This document shows positions 6,270 through 16,212 of a DNA stretch of 31,347 bases, piece by piece. The translations under genes were made by a program, and so were the position numbers. Every line of letters begins with the position of its first letter. Within the stretch, counting starts at the first letter, position 1. The stretch is from Woeseiaceae bacterium (GTDB taxonomy: Bacteria; Pseudomonadota; Gammaproteobacteria; Steroidobacterales; Woeseiaceae). The DNA is taken from NCBI GenBank assembly GCA_013138675.1, contig WTCH01000173.1:1-31347 (forward strand), written 5' to 3'. The notes under the pieces are model-generated. The model was not told the DNA's origin, did not search any database, and was given only the letters and a program-made list of their open reading frames with translations.

Positions 6270-8189
6270 ATGGGAAAAGTGATTGGTATCGACCTGGGTA
6301 CCACCAACTCCTGCGTAGCAGTAATGGAGGGCGATACGCCCAAGGTCATAGAAAACAGCGAGGGTGATCGTACGACGCCTTCTATTGTCGCATTCAGTAA
6401 AGACGACCAGGTGCTCGTCGGGCAGTCGGCCAAACGGCAGGCGGTTACAAATCCGACCAACACCCTGTTCGCCATCAAGCGACTCATCGGACGGCGTTTT
6501 GAAGATGACGTTGTACAGCGCGACATCAAGATGGTGCCGTACACCATTGCCAAGGCCGACAATGGCGACGCCTGGGTTGAGGCAAATGGTAAGAAGATGG
6601 CACCACCGGAGATCGCAGCTCGGGTCCTGATGAAGATGAAGAAGACGGCTGAGGACTACCTCGGTGAAACCGTCACCGAAGCGGTTGTTACGGTGCCGGC
6701 GTACTTCAACGATTCGCAGCGTCAGGCGACCAAAGATGCTGGAAAAATCGCGGGCCTCGATGTTAAGCGCATCATCAACGAGCCAACCGCTGCGGCCCTT
6801 GCCTACGGCATGGACAAGAAGCGCGGTGACAAGAGGATCGCAGTATTCGATCTTGGTGGCGGCACGTTTGACGTATCCGTGATTGAAATCGCTGAGGTCG
6901 ATGGCGAGCACCAGTTTGAAGTACTTGCCACAAACGGCGATACGTTCCTCGGCGGCGAGGACTTCGATATGCGGGTCATTGAGTACCTGACGGCCGAGTT
7001 CCAGCGCGAGAGTGGTGTCGATATCACTGCGGATCCTCTGGCGATGCAGCGCCTCAAGGAAGCCGCGGAGAAGGCCAAAATCGAGCTGTCCACGCAGCAG
7101 CAGACCGAGGTTAACCTGCCGTACATCACGGCCGATGCGAGTGGTCCGAAACACCTCGCCATCAAGCTGACACGCGCCAAGCTGGAGTCGCTCGTCGAAG
7201 AGCTGGTTGCGAAAACAATAGCGCCCTGCAAAATTGCGCTGAATGACGCGGGCCTCAAGGTCAATGAAATTGACGATGTGATCCTCGTTGGTGGTCAGAC
7301 ACGTATGCCGAAGGTCCAGGAAGAGGTGCAGAATTTCTTCGGCAAGGAGCCGCGCAGGGATGTTAATCCCGATGAGGCCGTTGCGGTGGGTGCCGCAATT
7401 CAGGGCGGTGTGCTTGCCGGTGACGTTAAAGACGTCCTGCTGCTCGACGTCTCGCCCCTGTCTCTCGGTATCGAGACACTCGGCAGCGTCATGACCAAAC
7501 TGATCGAGAAGAATACGACCATTCCGGCAAATGCGGAGCAGGTGTTCTCGACAGCGGATGACAACCAGACCGCGGTAACGATTCATGTGTTGCAGGGTGA
7601 GCGCGAACGCTCAGGCGATAACAAGTCGCTAGGTCGTTTTGACCTGGCCGATATCCCGCCTGCGCCGCGCGGCCTGCCGCAGATTGAGGTGACATTCGAT
7701 ATCGATGCCAACGGCATTCTGAACGTCTCCGCCAAGGACAAGGCGACGGGCAAGAGCCAGACAATCGTCATCAAGGCCTCGAGTGGTTTGTCAGATGACG
7801 AGATCGACACAATGGTGACAGACGCCGAGAGCCATGCCGAGGAAGATCGAAAGTTCCGCGAGCTTGTGGACGCCCGCAACCAGGCTGACAGCCTGATTCA
7901 CGCGTCCGAGAAGACACTCAGCGAGATGGGCGAGAAGGCGAGCAGTGAGGAGCGCCTCAATATCGAGAACGCAGTGTCGGACCTGAAGGCGGCACTTGAG
8001 AAAGACGACCAGGATGCGATTCAGGCGAAGACTGCCACATTAGCGGAGGCTTCCGGCACGCTGGCGCAGAAACTGTATGCCGAGCAGGCTGCCCAGGAGG
8101 CTGGCGAAGGTGAGGCTTCGACGGCCGAAGGTGACGACATAGTTGACGCCGAGTTCGAAGAAGTCGACGACGAGTCCAAGAAGGACTAG
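6270..8189 (+). CDS. dnaK: Chaperone protein DnaK (Hsp70)
   Basis: A full-length 639-residue Hsp70. The nucleotide-binding domain begins GIDLGTTNSCVAVMEG and includes AVVTVPAYFNDSQRQATKDA, the phosphate-2 motif FDLGGGTFDVS and ILVGGQTRMPKVQ. The interdomain linker DVLLLDVSPLSLGIET leads into the substrate-binding domain and a helical lid. The tail ends in the typical acidic DIVDAEFEEVDD. DnaK works with DnaJ and GrpE, both encoded alongside, in folding and in control of sigma-32. The start is fixed by the family N-terminus and by GGAG at 6259-6262. The insert typical of Gram-negative DnaK (around residues 75-100) is present. Confidence 0.99.
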   Translation: MGKVIGIDLGTTNSCVAVMEGDTPKVIENSEGDRTTPSIVAFSKDDQVLVGQSAKRQAVTNPTNTLFAIKRLIGRRFEDDVVQRDIKMVPYTIAKADNGDAWVEANGKKMAPPEIAARVLMKMKKTAEDYLGETVTEAVVTVPAYFNDSQRQATKDAGKIAGLDVKRIINEPTAAALAYGMDKKRGDKRIAVFDLGGGTFDVSVIEIAEVDGEHQFEVLATNGDTFLGGEDFDMRVIEYLTAEFQRESGVDITADPLAMQRLKEAAEKAKIELSTQQQTEVNLPYITADASGPKHLAIKLTRAKLESLVEELVAKTIAPCKIALNDAGLKVNEIDDVILVGGQTRMPKVQEEVQNFFGKEPRRDVNPDEAVAVGAAIQGGVLAGDVKDVLLLDVSPLSLGIETLGSVMTKLIEKNTTIPANAEQVFSTADDNQTAVTIHVLQGERERSGDNKSLGRFDLADIPPAPRGLPQIEVTFDIDANGILNVSAKDKATGKSQTIVIKASSGLSDDEIDTMVTDAESHAEEDRKFRELVDARNQADSLIHASEKTLSEMGEKASSEERLNIENAVSDLKAALEKDDQDAIQAKTATLAEASGTLAQKLYAEQAAQEAGEGEASTAEGDDIVDAEFEEVDDESKKD

Positions 8190-8201
8190 GCAAGTAATGG
8201 A

Positions 8202-8223
8202 GTCAGAGCCGTTGGGCTCTGAC
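8202..8223. repeat. Perfect palindrome between dnaK and dnaJ, REP-like or attenuator hairpin
   Basis: The arm GTCAGAGCC (8202-8210) and its exact complement GGCTCTGAC (8215-8223) flank the loop GTTG. The stem is 9 bp with 6 G-C pairs. No T-tract follows, so it is a poor intrinsic terminator. It occupies nearly half of the 53-base dnaK-dnaJ gap. It could lower dnaJ expression relative to dnaK, protect the dnaK 3' end, or be a copy of a dispersed REP-type palindrome; the core resembles GTCAGAGCC/GGCTCTGAC palindromes that I recall from REP elements mobilised by RAYT transposases. Confidence 0.6.
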
Positions 8224-8242
8224 CCTGTTTAGTTGGGTATCC

Positions 8243-9370
8243 ATGGCAAAACGCGATCACTACGAGGTACTCGGGGTCTCGAGGACGGCACCAGCCGACG
8301 AGATCAAGAAAGCCTATCGGCGTCTTGCCATGAAGCACCATCCGGATCGCAATAAGGACGATACGAGCGCGGAAGGCAAGTTCAAGGAGGCCAAAGAAGC
8401 GTACGAAGTCCTGAGCGATTCCGAAAAGCGAGCAACCTACGACCGCTTCGGTCACGACGGACTGAGTTCGGCCCGCGGTGGTGGTGCGGGCGGATACGGC
8501 GCCGAGGGCTTCGGCGATATCTTCGGCGATGTGTTCGGCGATATCTTCGGCGGCGGGCGGCAACGTGGGAGCCAGGTGTTTCGTGGCGCCGATCTTGGGT
8601 ACGAGTTGCGACTCGATCTTGAGAAGGCCGTCAGCGGCGGCTCCGTCACGATAGACGTTCCGACCCAGGTTGCCTGCGAAAAATGCGATGGAAGCGGCGC
8701 CAAAAAAGGTACAGACCCCGTGAAGTGTTCAACTTGCGGTGGTGTGGGCCAGGTGCGCATGCAACAGGGTTTCTTCTCCATCCAGCAGGCATGTCCAGCC
8801 TGTAAGGGTGTTGGCACGACGATTGGCGATCCCTGCAGTGACTGTCATGGTCGCGGCCGCACTCGTAAAACCAAGACGCTATCGGTCAAGGTACCTGCCG
8901 GTGTCGACGACGGCGACCGGATCCGCCTGTCCGGTGAGGGCGAGGCCGGGCGAAATGGTGGCCCACCGGGCGATCTGTATGTCGAGATCCGCGTGAATCC
9001 ACATAAGCTGTTCACACGAGATGCTGCGGACCTGGCGTGTGAGATTCCGATCAGTGTTGCTGCCGCGACACTGGGTGGCGAGGTGGAATTGCCGACACTC
9101 AATGGCAACGTATCGCTGAAAGTCCCGGCGGGGACGCAGTCGGGTAAGGTCTTTCGATTGCGTGGCAAAGGCGTGAGCACGGTTCGCGATGCGCGCCAGG
9201 GTGACCTGTTCGCCAAGGTCGCAGTCGAGACCCCGGTTAACCTGAATTCCGAACAGAAAGACCTGTTACAGCGGTTCGAGGAGTCAATTCGGTCGGGTGG
9301 CGAGAAACACAGCCCACGCGCGGGTGGATGGCTCGATACGGTGAAGCGATTCTTCGATAGAATCAGCTAA
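8243..9370 (+). CDS. dnaJ: Chaperone protein DnaJ (Hsp40, type I)
   Basis: A 375-residue type I Hsp40 co-chaperone that stimulates DnaK ATP hydrolysis and delivers substrates. The J domain (about 1-70) has HPD at 33-35. The Gly/Phe region contains a short tandem repeat FGDIFGDVFGDIFGGG. Four zinc-binding CxxCxGxG units follow (CEKCDGSG, CSTCGGVG, CPACKGVG, CSDCHGRG), then the C-terminal substrate-binding domains (DRIRLSGEGEAG, GDLYVEIRV). It is 53 bases after dnaK with only a weak ribosome-binding site, so it probably depends on readthrough of the dnaK message past the palindrome. Confidence 0.99.
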   Translation: MAKRDHYEVLGVSRTAPADEIKKAYRRLAMKHHPDRNKDDTSAEGKFKEAKEAYEVLSDSEKRATYDRFGHDGLSSARGGGAGGYGAEGFGDIFGDVFGDIFGGGRQRGSQVFRGADLGYELRLDLEKAVSGGSVTIDVPTQVACEKCDGSGAKKGTDPVKCSTCGGVGQVRMQQGFFSIQQACPACKGVGTTIGDPCSDCHGRGRTRKTKTLSVKVPAGVDDGDRIRLSGEGEAGRNGGPPGDLYVEIRVNPHKLFTRDAADLACEIPISVAAATLGGEVELPTLNGNVSLKVPAGTQSGKVFRLRGKGVSTVRDARQGDLFAKVAVETPVNLNSEQKDLLQRFEESIRSGGEKHSPRAGGWLDTVKRFFDRIS

Positions 9371-9395
9371 CCAGCCAACGAGGCAATAGCTGATT
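9361..9395. repeat. Inverted repeat around the dnaJ stop codon
   Basis: AATCAGCTA (9361-9369) and TAGCTGATT (9387-9395) are exact complements, 9 bp each, separated by 17 bases. Within the loop GCC (9374-9376) and GGC (9382-9384) could pair further, giving a two-storey hairpin. The left arm overlaps the dnaJ stop (TAA at 9368-9370). There is no T-run after it, so a stabilising or weakly attenuating 3' structure fits better than a classic terminator. Confidence 0.5.
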
Positions 9396-9430
9396 TACTA
9401 AGTGTAGCCTTGGGTTTACTAAGTGTAGCC
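9394..9430. repeat. Two 16-bp direct repeats just upstream of dapB
   Basis: TTTACTAAGTGTAGCC occurs at 9394-9409 and again, without mismatch, at 9415-9430. The 21-base period is two turns of the DNA helix, as expected for paired sites on one face of the DNA, and is also seven codons. It sits between the dnaJ hairpin and the AGGGG (9433-9437) that probably serves as the dapB ribosome-binding site. No function is known to me; a regulator-binding site or a recent local duplication are both possible. Confidence 0.75.
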
Positions 9431-9444
9431 ATAGGGGTTTCAGT

Positions 9445-10125
9445 ATCAGTCCGATAAGAATATGCATTGCCGGGGTCGGACGTATGGGCCAGGCAATTGC
9501 CGGCCTTGTCGATGCAGCGGATGACCTCAATCTTGCCGGCGTGTGGAAACGCGGCGACGACATTGATGCGCTCGCAGGTTCGTGTGATGTCCTGATCGAT
9601 TTCAGCCTGCCCGAGGCCACCGACCAGATTATCTCGGCAGCGACTCGAAACAAAATTCCCCTGGTTTGTGGCGTCAGTGGCCTGAGTGACCAACAAGTGG
9701 CCTCGCTCGATGAGGCTGCGCGATCAATCGCTGTGGTCTACGACCGCAACATGAGCATTGGCGTTGCTGTCCTCGAAAACCTTGTCCGACAAGCTGCTGC
9801 GGCTTTGGGAGCCGACTTCACGGTTGAGGTCCACGAGACGCACCACGTGCACAAGGTTGATGCGCCGTCGGGAACGGCATTAAAGCTCGGCGAGGCAATA
9901 GCCGCCGAACGCGGCACGGACCCAGCCGACATCCACTACGAGTCTGAGCGCCGCGGGGAGGTTCCCGGCGATCACACGGTTATTCTGTCGTCAGCCACGG
10001 AGCGACTGTCGCTGAGTCACAGCGTCACGACGCGGCAGGTTTTTGCAGATGGCGCCGTGAAAGCGGCTCGCTGGATCGTAAATCAGCCCCTCGGCAGGTT
10101 TACGATGCACGATGTCTTAGAGTAA
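9445..10125 (+). CDS. dapB: 4-hydroxy-tetrahydrodipicolinate reductase, compact form
   Basis: DapB reduces 4-hydroxy-tetrahydrodipicolinate with NAD(P)H in the lysine/diaminopimelate pathway. The N-terminal Rossmann motif IRICIAGVGRMGQAI is encoded from about 9454; the catalytic region is ETHHVHKVDAPSGTALKLGEAI. The protein is about 226 residues, shorter than the roughly 270 usual for E. coli-type DapB, with one shortening before DVLIDFSLPE and another before GDHTVIL. No ATG, GTG or TTG lies between the in-frame TGA at 9391 and the ATG at 9484, and starting at 9484 would remove the dinucleotide-binding loop. I chose ATC at 9445, 7 bases after AGGGG; ATA at 9454 is the main alternative. It lies downstream of dnaJ and upstream of carA. 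Confidence 0.88.
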   Translation: MSPIRICIAGVGRMGQAIAGLVDAADDLNLAGVWKRGDDIDALAGSCDVLIDFSLPEATDQIISAATRNKIPLVCGVSGLSDQQVASLDEAARSIAVVYDRNMSIGVAVLENLVRQAAAALGADFTVEVHETHHVHKVDAPSGTALKLGEAIAAERGTDPADIHYESERRGEVPGDHTVILSSATERLSLSHSVTTRQVFADGAVKAARWIVNQPLGRFTMHDVLE

Positions 10126-10162
10126 GATACGCCGGATCGCTAAGCGGTCAGCGAAAACTCGA

Positions 10163-10188
10163 GCGGGAGGCCAGGTCCTTCCGCTTTT
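10163..10188 (+). terminator. Rho-independent terminator or attenuator between dapB and carA
   Basis: GCGGGAGG (10163-10170) pairs with CCTTCCGC (10177-10184), 8 bp with one G-U pair and a 6-base loop, followed directly by TTTT (10185-10188). It lies 37 bases after the dapB stop and 46 before the carA start. It may end the dapB message or, since carAB operons are often controlled by pyrimidines and arginine, act as a leader attenuator. Confidence 0.65.
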
Positions 10189-10234
10189 GTGCATCTGAAA
10201 TCGGTAATCCGATAACGAATTACAAGGATCGCTG

Positions 10235-11392
10235 TTGACTACGCCTGCTGTTCTGGCACTTGCTGATGGAACAATCTTTCAGGGGACCTCGGTCGGGGCC
10301 GATGGCCAGACTATCGGTGAAGTTGTCTTCAATACTGCGATGACGGGTTACCAGGAGATCCTGTCGGATCCCTCGTACTGCCGCCAGATCGTCACCCTCA
10401 CGTACCCGCATATCGGCAACACCGGCACTAACGGTGAGGACATGGAATCTTCGCAGATTCATGCGTCCGGGCTGGTTATTCGTGACAGTTCCATTGTCAC
10501 CAGCAGCTGGCGCAGCGAACGGCCGCTCACAGAGTTTCTCGTGCAGGGCGGGACGGTCGCCATTGCTGACATCGATACCCGCAAATTGACCCGAGTAATC
10601 CGTGAGAAGGGTGCCCAATCAGGCTGCATCATGACCGGAAGCGCGAATCCGGAGAAGGCAATCGAGCACGCCCGCAGATTCCCTGGCATCGTCGGAATGG
10701 ACCTTGCCAGATTCGTAACAACGGATTCGGCGTATCAATGGTGCCACGGCGTGACGTTCGGACGCAGGCCGCGAATTCTGAGTCGCCGGATCGCGCCGTT
10801 TCATGTTGTCGCCTACGATTTCGGTATCAAGCGCAATATCCTTCGGGTGCTGTCGGATCTCGATTGTCGTATGACCGTCGTGCCGGCGACGACGAGCGCC
10901 GAAGAAGCATTTTCCCTGTCGCCGGATGGCATTTTCCTGTCGAACGGGCCTGGCGATCCGGAACCCTGCGACTATGCGATTAGCGCGATCCAGGAGTTTC
11001 TCGATGCTGGCACCCCGATTTTCGGTATCTGTCTCGGGCACCAGCTACTGTCGCTGGCGGCCGGCGCAAAGACCGTAAAAATGAAGTTCGGCCACCACGG
11101 CGCAAATCACCCGGTTCAGGACCTGAAGACGGGGCAGGTGATGATTACGAGCCAGAATCACGGCTTTGCCGTCGATGAGGAGAGCCTGCCGGAGCATGTT
11201 GAGGCCACGCATCGTTCGCTGTTCGATGGCACCCTGCAAGGCATTTCGATCAAGGACCAGCCTGCGTTCAGTTTCCAGGGCCACCCGGAGGCGAGCCCCG
11301 GTCCCCATGATTTGCTGCCCCTGTTTGAGCACTTCATCCAGGATATGGACGCACAGAAGCGTAGGACGATCAGGTTGGTGATATCATCATAG
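10235..11392 (+). CDS. carA: Carbamoyl-phosphate synthase, glutamine-hydrolysing small subunit
   Basis: A 385-residue glutaminase subunit that supplies ammonia from glutamine to CarB for carbamoyl phosphate, the shared precursor of arginine and pyrimidines. The CarA-specific N-terminal domain (PAVLALADGTIFQGTSVGADG, then GEVVFNTAMTGYQEILSDPSY) is followed by a class I amidotransferase domain with the triad C266 (GICLGHQ), H350 and E352 (FQGHPEASPGP). The start is TTG at 10235, supported by AAGGA at 10224-10228 with good spacing. It is followed by carB after a 57-base AT-rich gap. Confidence 0.97.
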   Translation: MTTPAVLALADGTIFQGTSVGADGQTIGEVVFNTAMTGYQEILSDPSYCRQIVTLTYPHIGNTGTNGEDMESSQIHASGLVIRDSSIVTSSWRSERPLTEFLVQGGTVAIADIDTRKLTRVIREKGAQSGCIMTGSANPEKAIEHARRFPGIVGMDLARFVTTDSAYQWCHGVTFGRRPRILSRRIAPFHVVAYDFGIKRNILRVLSDLDCRMTVVPATTSAEEAFSLSPDGIFLSNGPGDPEPCDYAISAIQEFLDAGTPIFGICLGHQLLSLAAGAKTVKMKFGHHGANHPVQDLKTGQVMITSQNHGFAVDEESLPEHVEATHRSLFDGTLQGISIKDQPAFSFQGHPEASPGPHDLLPLFEHFIQDMDAQKRRTIRLVISS

Positions 11393-11409
11393 TGTTACAA
11401 AACAATATG

Positions 11410-11426
11410 TTAATAAGCTTTATTAA
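11410..11426. other. AT-rich palindrome in the carA-carB gap
   Basis: TTAATAA and TTATTAA are perfect 7-base complements separated by GCT. The surrounding 57-base spacer is clearly richer in A+T than the coding sequence on either side. It could be an operator, an internal promoter region or simply an unstable hairpin; nothing in the sequence decides this. Confidence 0.3.
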
Positions 11427-11449
11427 AGTGAATTATCTTGTGCTGACCA

Positions 11450-14670
<3,221 letters not shown>

Positions 14671-14674
<4 letters not shown>

Positions 14675-15147
14675 GTAAGGTCCCGATGACCGTGCACGGC
14701 CACGAGCTGATGCGGGAAGAACTAAAGCGACTCAAATCCGTCGATCGCCCGCAGGTCATTGAAGCAATCGCCGAGGCGCGCGCGCATGGTGATCTCAAAG
14801 AGAATGCCGAGTATCACGCTGCCAAGGAACAGCAGGGTTTTATTGAAGCGCGCATCAAGGACTTCGAGGGCAAGTTGTCGCATCTGCAGGTGATTGATGT
14901 CACCGCCATCGACGCCAAGGGAAAAGTCGTATTCGGTTCGACCGTGAAATTGCTCGACGAGGACACGGAACAGGAACTCGAGTACAGGATCGTCGGTGAA
15001 GACGAGGCGAGCATAAAGAACAACCTGATTTCCTACTCGTCACCAATCGCTCGCGCGTTAATCGGCAAGAGTGAAGGGGACGTGGTTTCGTTTCAGGCGC
15101 CGGGAGGCGAAAAGAACTTCGAGATACTCGAGGTTAAGTACATCTGA
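14671..15147 (+). CDS. greA: Transcription elongation factor GreA
   Basis: A 158-residue GreA that enters the RNA polymerase secondary channel and promotes cleavage of backtracked transcripts. The N-terminal coiled coil includes the catalytic-tip region ARAHGDLKENAEYHAAKEQQG (about 36-56, acidic residues Asp and Glu present), followed by the C-terminal FKBP-like domain ending GGEKNFEILEVKYI. It overlaps carB by ATGA, so translation is likely coupled to the carAB message. It converges on yhbY with a 6-base gap. Confidence 0.97.
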
Positions 15148-15153
15148 CCGGGG

Positions 15154-15453
15154 CTAGCGGTTCGGGATGATGATCTTCTTCTTTTCGGGATTTTCGCGAT
15201 ACAGCAACGCCATGTTGCCAACACGCTGAATCAGTATCGCCGACGCAGTTGTGCAGAGTTGTTCGATGATCGAATCCCGCAGTTTCCTGTCGCCAACGCG
15301 AACACTGACTTTGATCAGTTCATGGTGGTTAAGAGTTGTCTCGTACTCCGCCAGAACAGACTCGGACAGGCCAGACTCACCGACCATGATCACGGGCTTG
15401 ATTGCGTGGCCAAGCCCGCGCAGGTGTTTCTTTTGAGCTTCAGTGAATGTCAT
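15154..15453 (-). CDS. yhbY: Ribosome assembly RNA-binding protein YhbY (CRS1-YhbY domain)
   Basis: A 99-residue single-domain CRM protein: MTFTEAQKKHLRGLGHAIKP, then IMVGESGLSESVLAEYETTLNHHELIKV containing the GxxG-type RNA-binding loop, and a basic C-terminus. YhbY associates with pre-50S particles in E. coli. It is divergent from rlmE, which acts on the same ribosomal subunit; the gap of 66 bases must hold promoters for both. A longer in-frame reading to 15483 would add 10 residues unlike the family, so I chose the internal ATG. Confidence 0.95.
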   Translation of the reverse strand: MTFTEAQKKHLRGLGHAIKPVIMVGESGLSESVLAEYETTLNHHELIKVSVRVGDRKLRDSIIEQLCTTASAILIQRVGNMALLYRENPEKKKIIIPNR

Positions 15454-15519
15454 GGGCGCGGAGTGTAGCAGTGGCCACGCCAAAGCACAGCGCCGCTATG
15501 CGAATTGGAGCAATTACGC

Positions 15520-16143
15520 ATGGGTAAGCCCAGAGGCACTGGACGAAGTTGGAAAGAAAGGCAAGACCGGGATCCGTACGTGCAACAGGCACGGCGGGAT
15601 GGCTGGCGTTCACGGGCAGTCTACAAACTTGAACAGATTAACGACAAGGAGCGTCTGCTTAAAAAGGGCATGCTGTGCGTCGACCTGGGCGCAGCGCCTG
15701 GCAGTTGGAGCCAGTACGTCACCGAGAAGCTCGATAGCGACGTACGAATCGTCGCTGTCGACCTGTTGCCAATGGACGCATTGGCATCGGTGGAATTCAT
15801 CCTGGGCGACTTTACAGAAGACGCCGTGCTCGACGCCATGCGGGCAGCAATAGGGAATGCGCCGGTGGACCTTGTAATGAGCGACATGGCCCCCAATATT
15901 AGCGGGAACCGAGCGGTCGATCAGCCTCGCTCGATGTATCTCGTCGAACTGGCCCTGGAGCTTTGTAAGGAAGTCCTGAGGCCGGGTGGCGACTTTGTTT
16001 GCAAGCTGTTTCAGGGTGAGGGCACTGACGAGTACATCGCGGCAGCACGAGCGTCGTTCAAGCGAGTCAAAGCCATAAAACCCAAGGCTTCCAGGTCCGG
16101 TAGCCGTGAGGTGTACTTGGTAGCGAGAAACTATCGATTGTAG
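15520..16143 (+). CDS. rlmE: 23S rRNA (uridine 2552-2'-O)-methyltransferase RlmE (FtsJ/RrmJ)
   Basis: A 207-residue SAM-dependent methyltransferase of 23S rRNA U2552. The SAM-binding motif VDLGAAPGSWSQYV is at about 54-67. The catalytic K-D-K-E tetrad is visible as K36 (AVYKLEQI), D122 (SDMAPNISG), K162 (FVCKLFQG) and E197 (SREVYLVA). The ATG follows GGAG at 15507-15510; a TTG at 15505 would destroy that signal. In E. coli rlmE-ftsH is a heat-shock operon; I found no sigma-32 promoter here. Confidence 0.97.
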   Translation: MGKPRGTGRSWKERQDRDPYVQQARRDGWRSRAVYKLEQINDKERLLKKGMLCVDLGAAPGSWSQYVTEKLDSDVRIVAVDLLPMDALASVEFILGDFTEDAVLDAMRAAIGNAPVDLVMSDMAPNISGNRAVDQPRSMYLVELALELCKEVLRPGGDFVCKLFQGEGTDEYIAAARASFKRVKAIKPKASRSGSREVYLVARNYRL

Positions 16144-16163
16144 TAGTGTCTAAACGCTAGAGC

Positions 16164-16179
16164 CTGTTTAAATAAACAG
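16164..16179. promoter_or_regulatory. LexA-box-like palindrome upstream of ftsH
   Basis: CTGTTTAAATAAACAG has perfect CTGT and ACAG ends with 8 A/T bases between, matching the gammaproteobacterial LexA pattern CTGT-N8-ACAG. It has 7-base complementary arms around AA. It lies 33 bases before the ftsH start and 20 after the rlmE stop. A short palindrome of this kind can occur by chance and no clear promoter was found beside it. Confidence 0.4.
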
Positions 16180-16212
16180 TGCTGTGGCGCCTTCCCAACG
16201 CGGATTCTCAAT

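Noticed and set aside
6225..7586. A 453-codon open frame on the minus strand opposite dnaK.
   Set aside because: Long antisense frames opposite dnaK are a known result of its codon usage; this one has no family motif, and dnaK itself is certain.
8515..8556. Tandem 12-base repeats within dnaJ, considered as a minisatellite.
   Set aside because: They encode the ordinary Gly/Phe-rich linker of DnaJ (FGDI/FGDV units).
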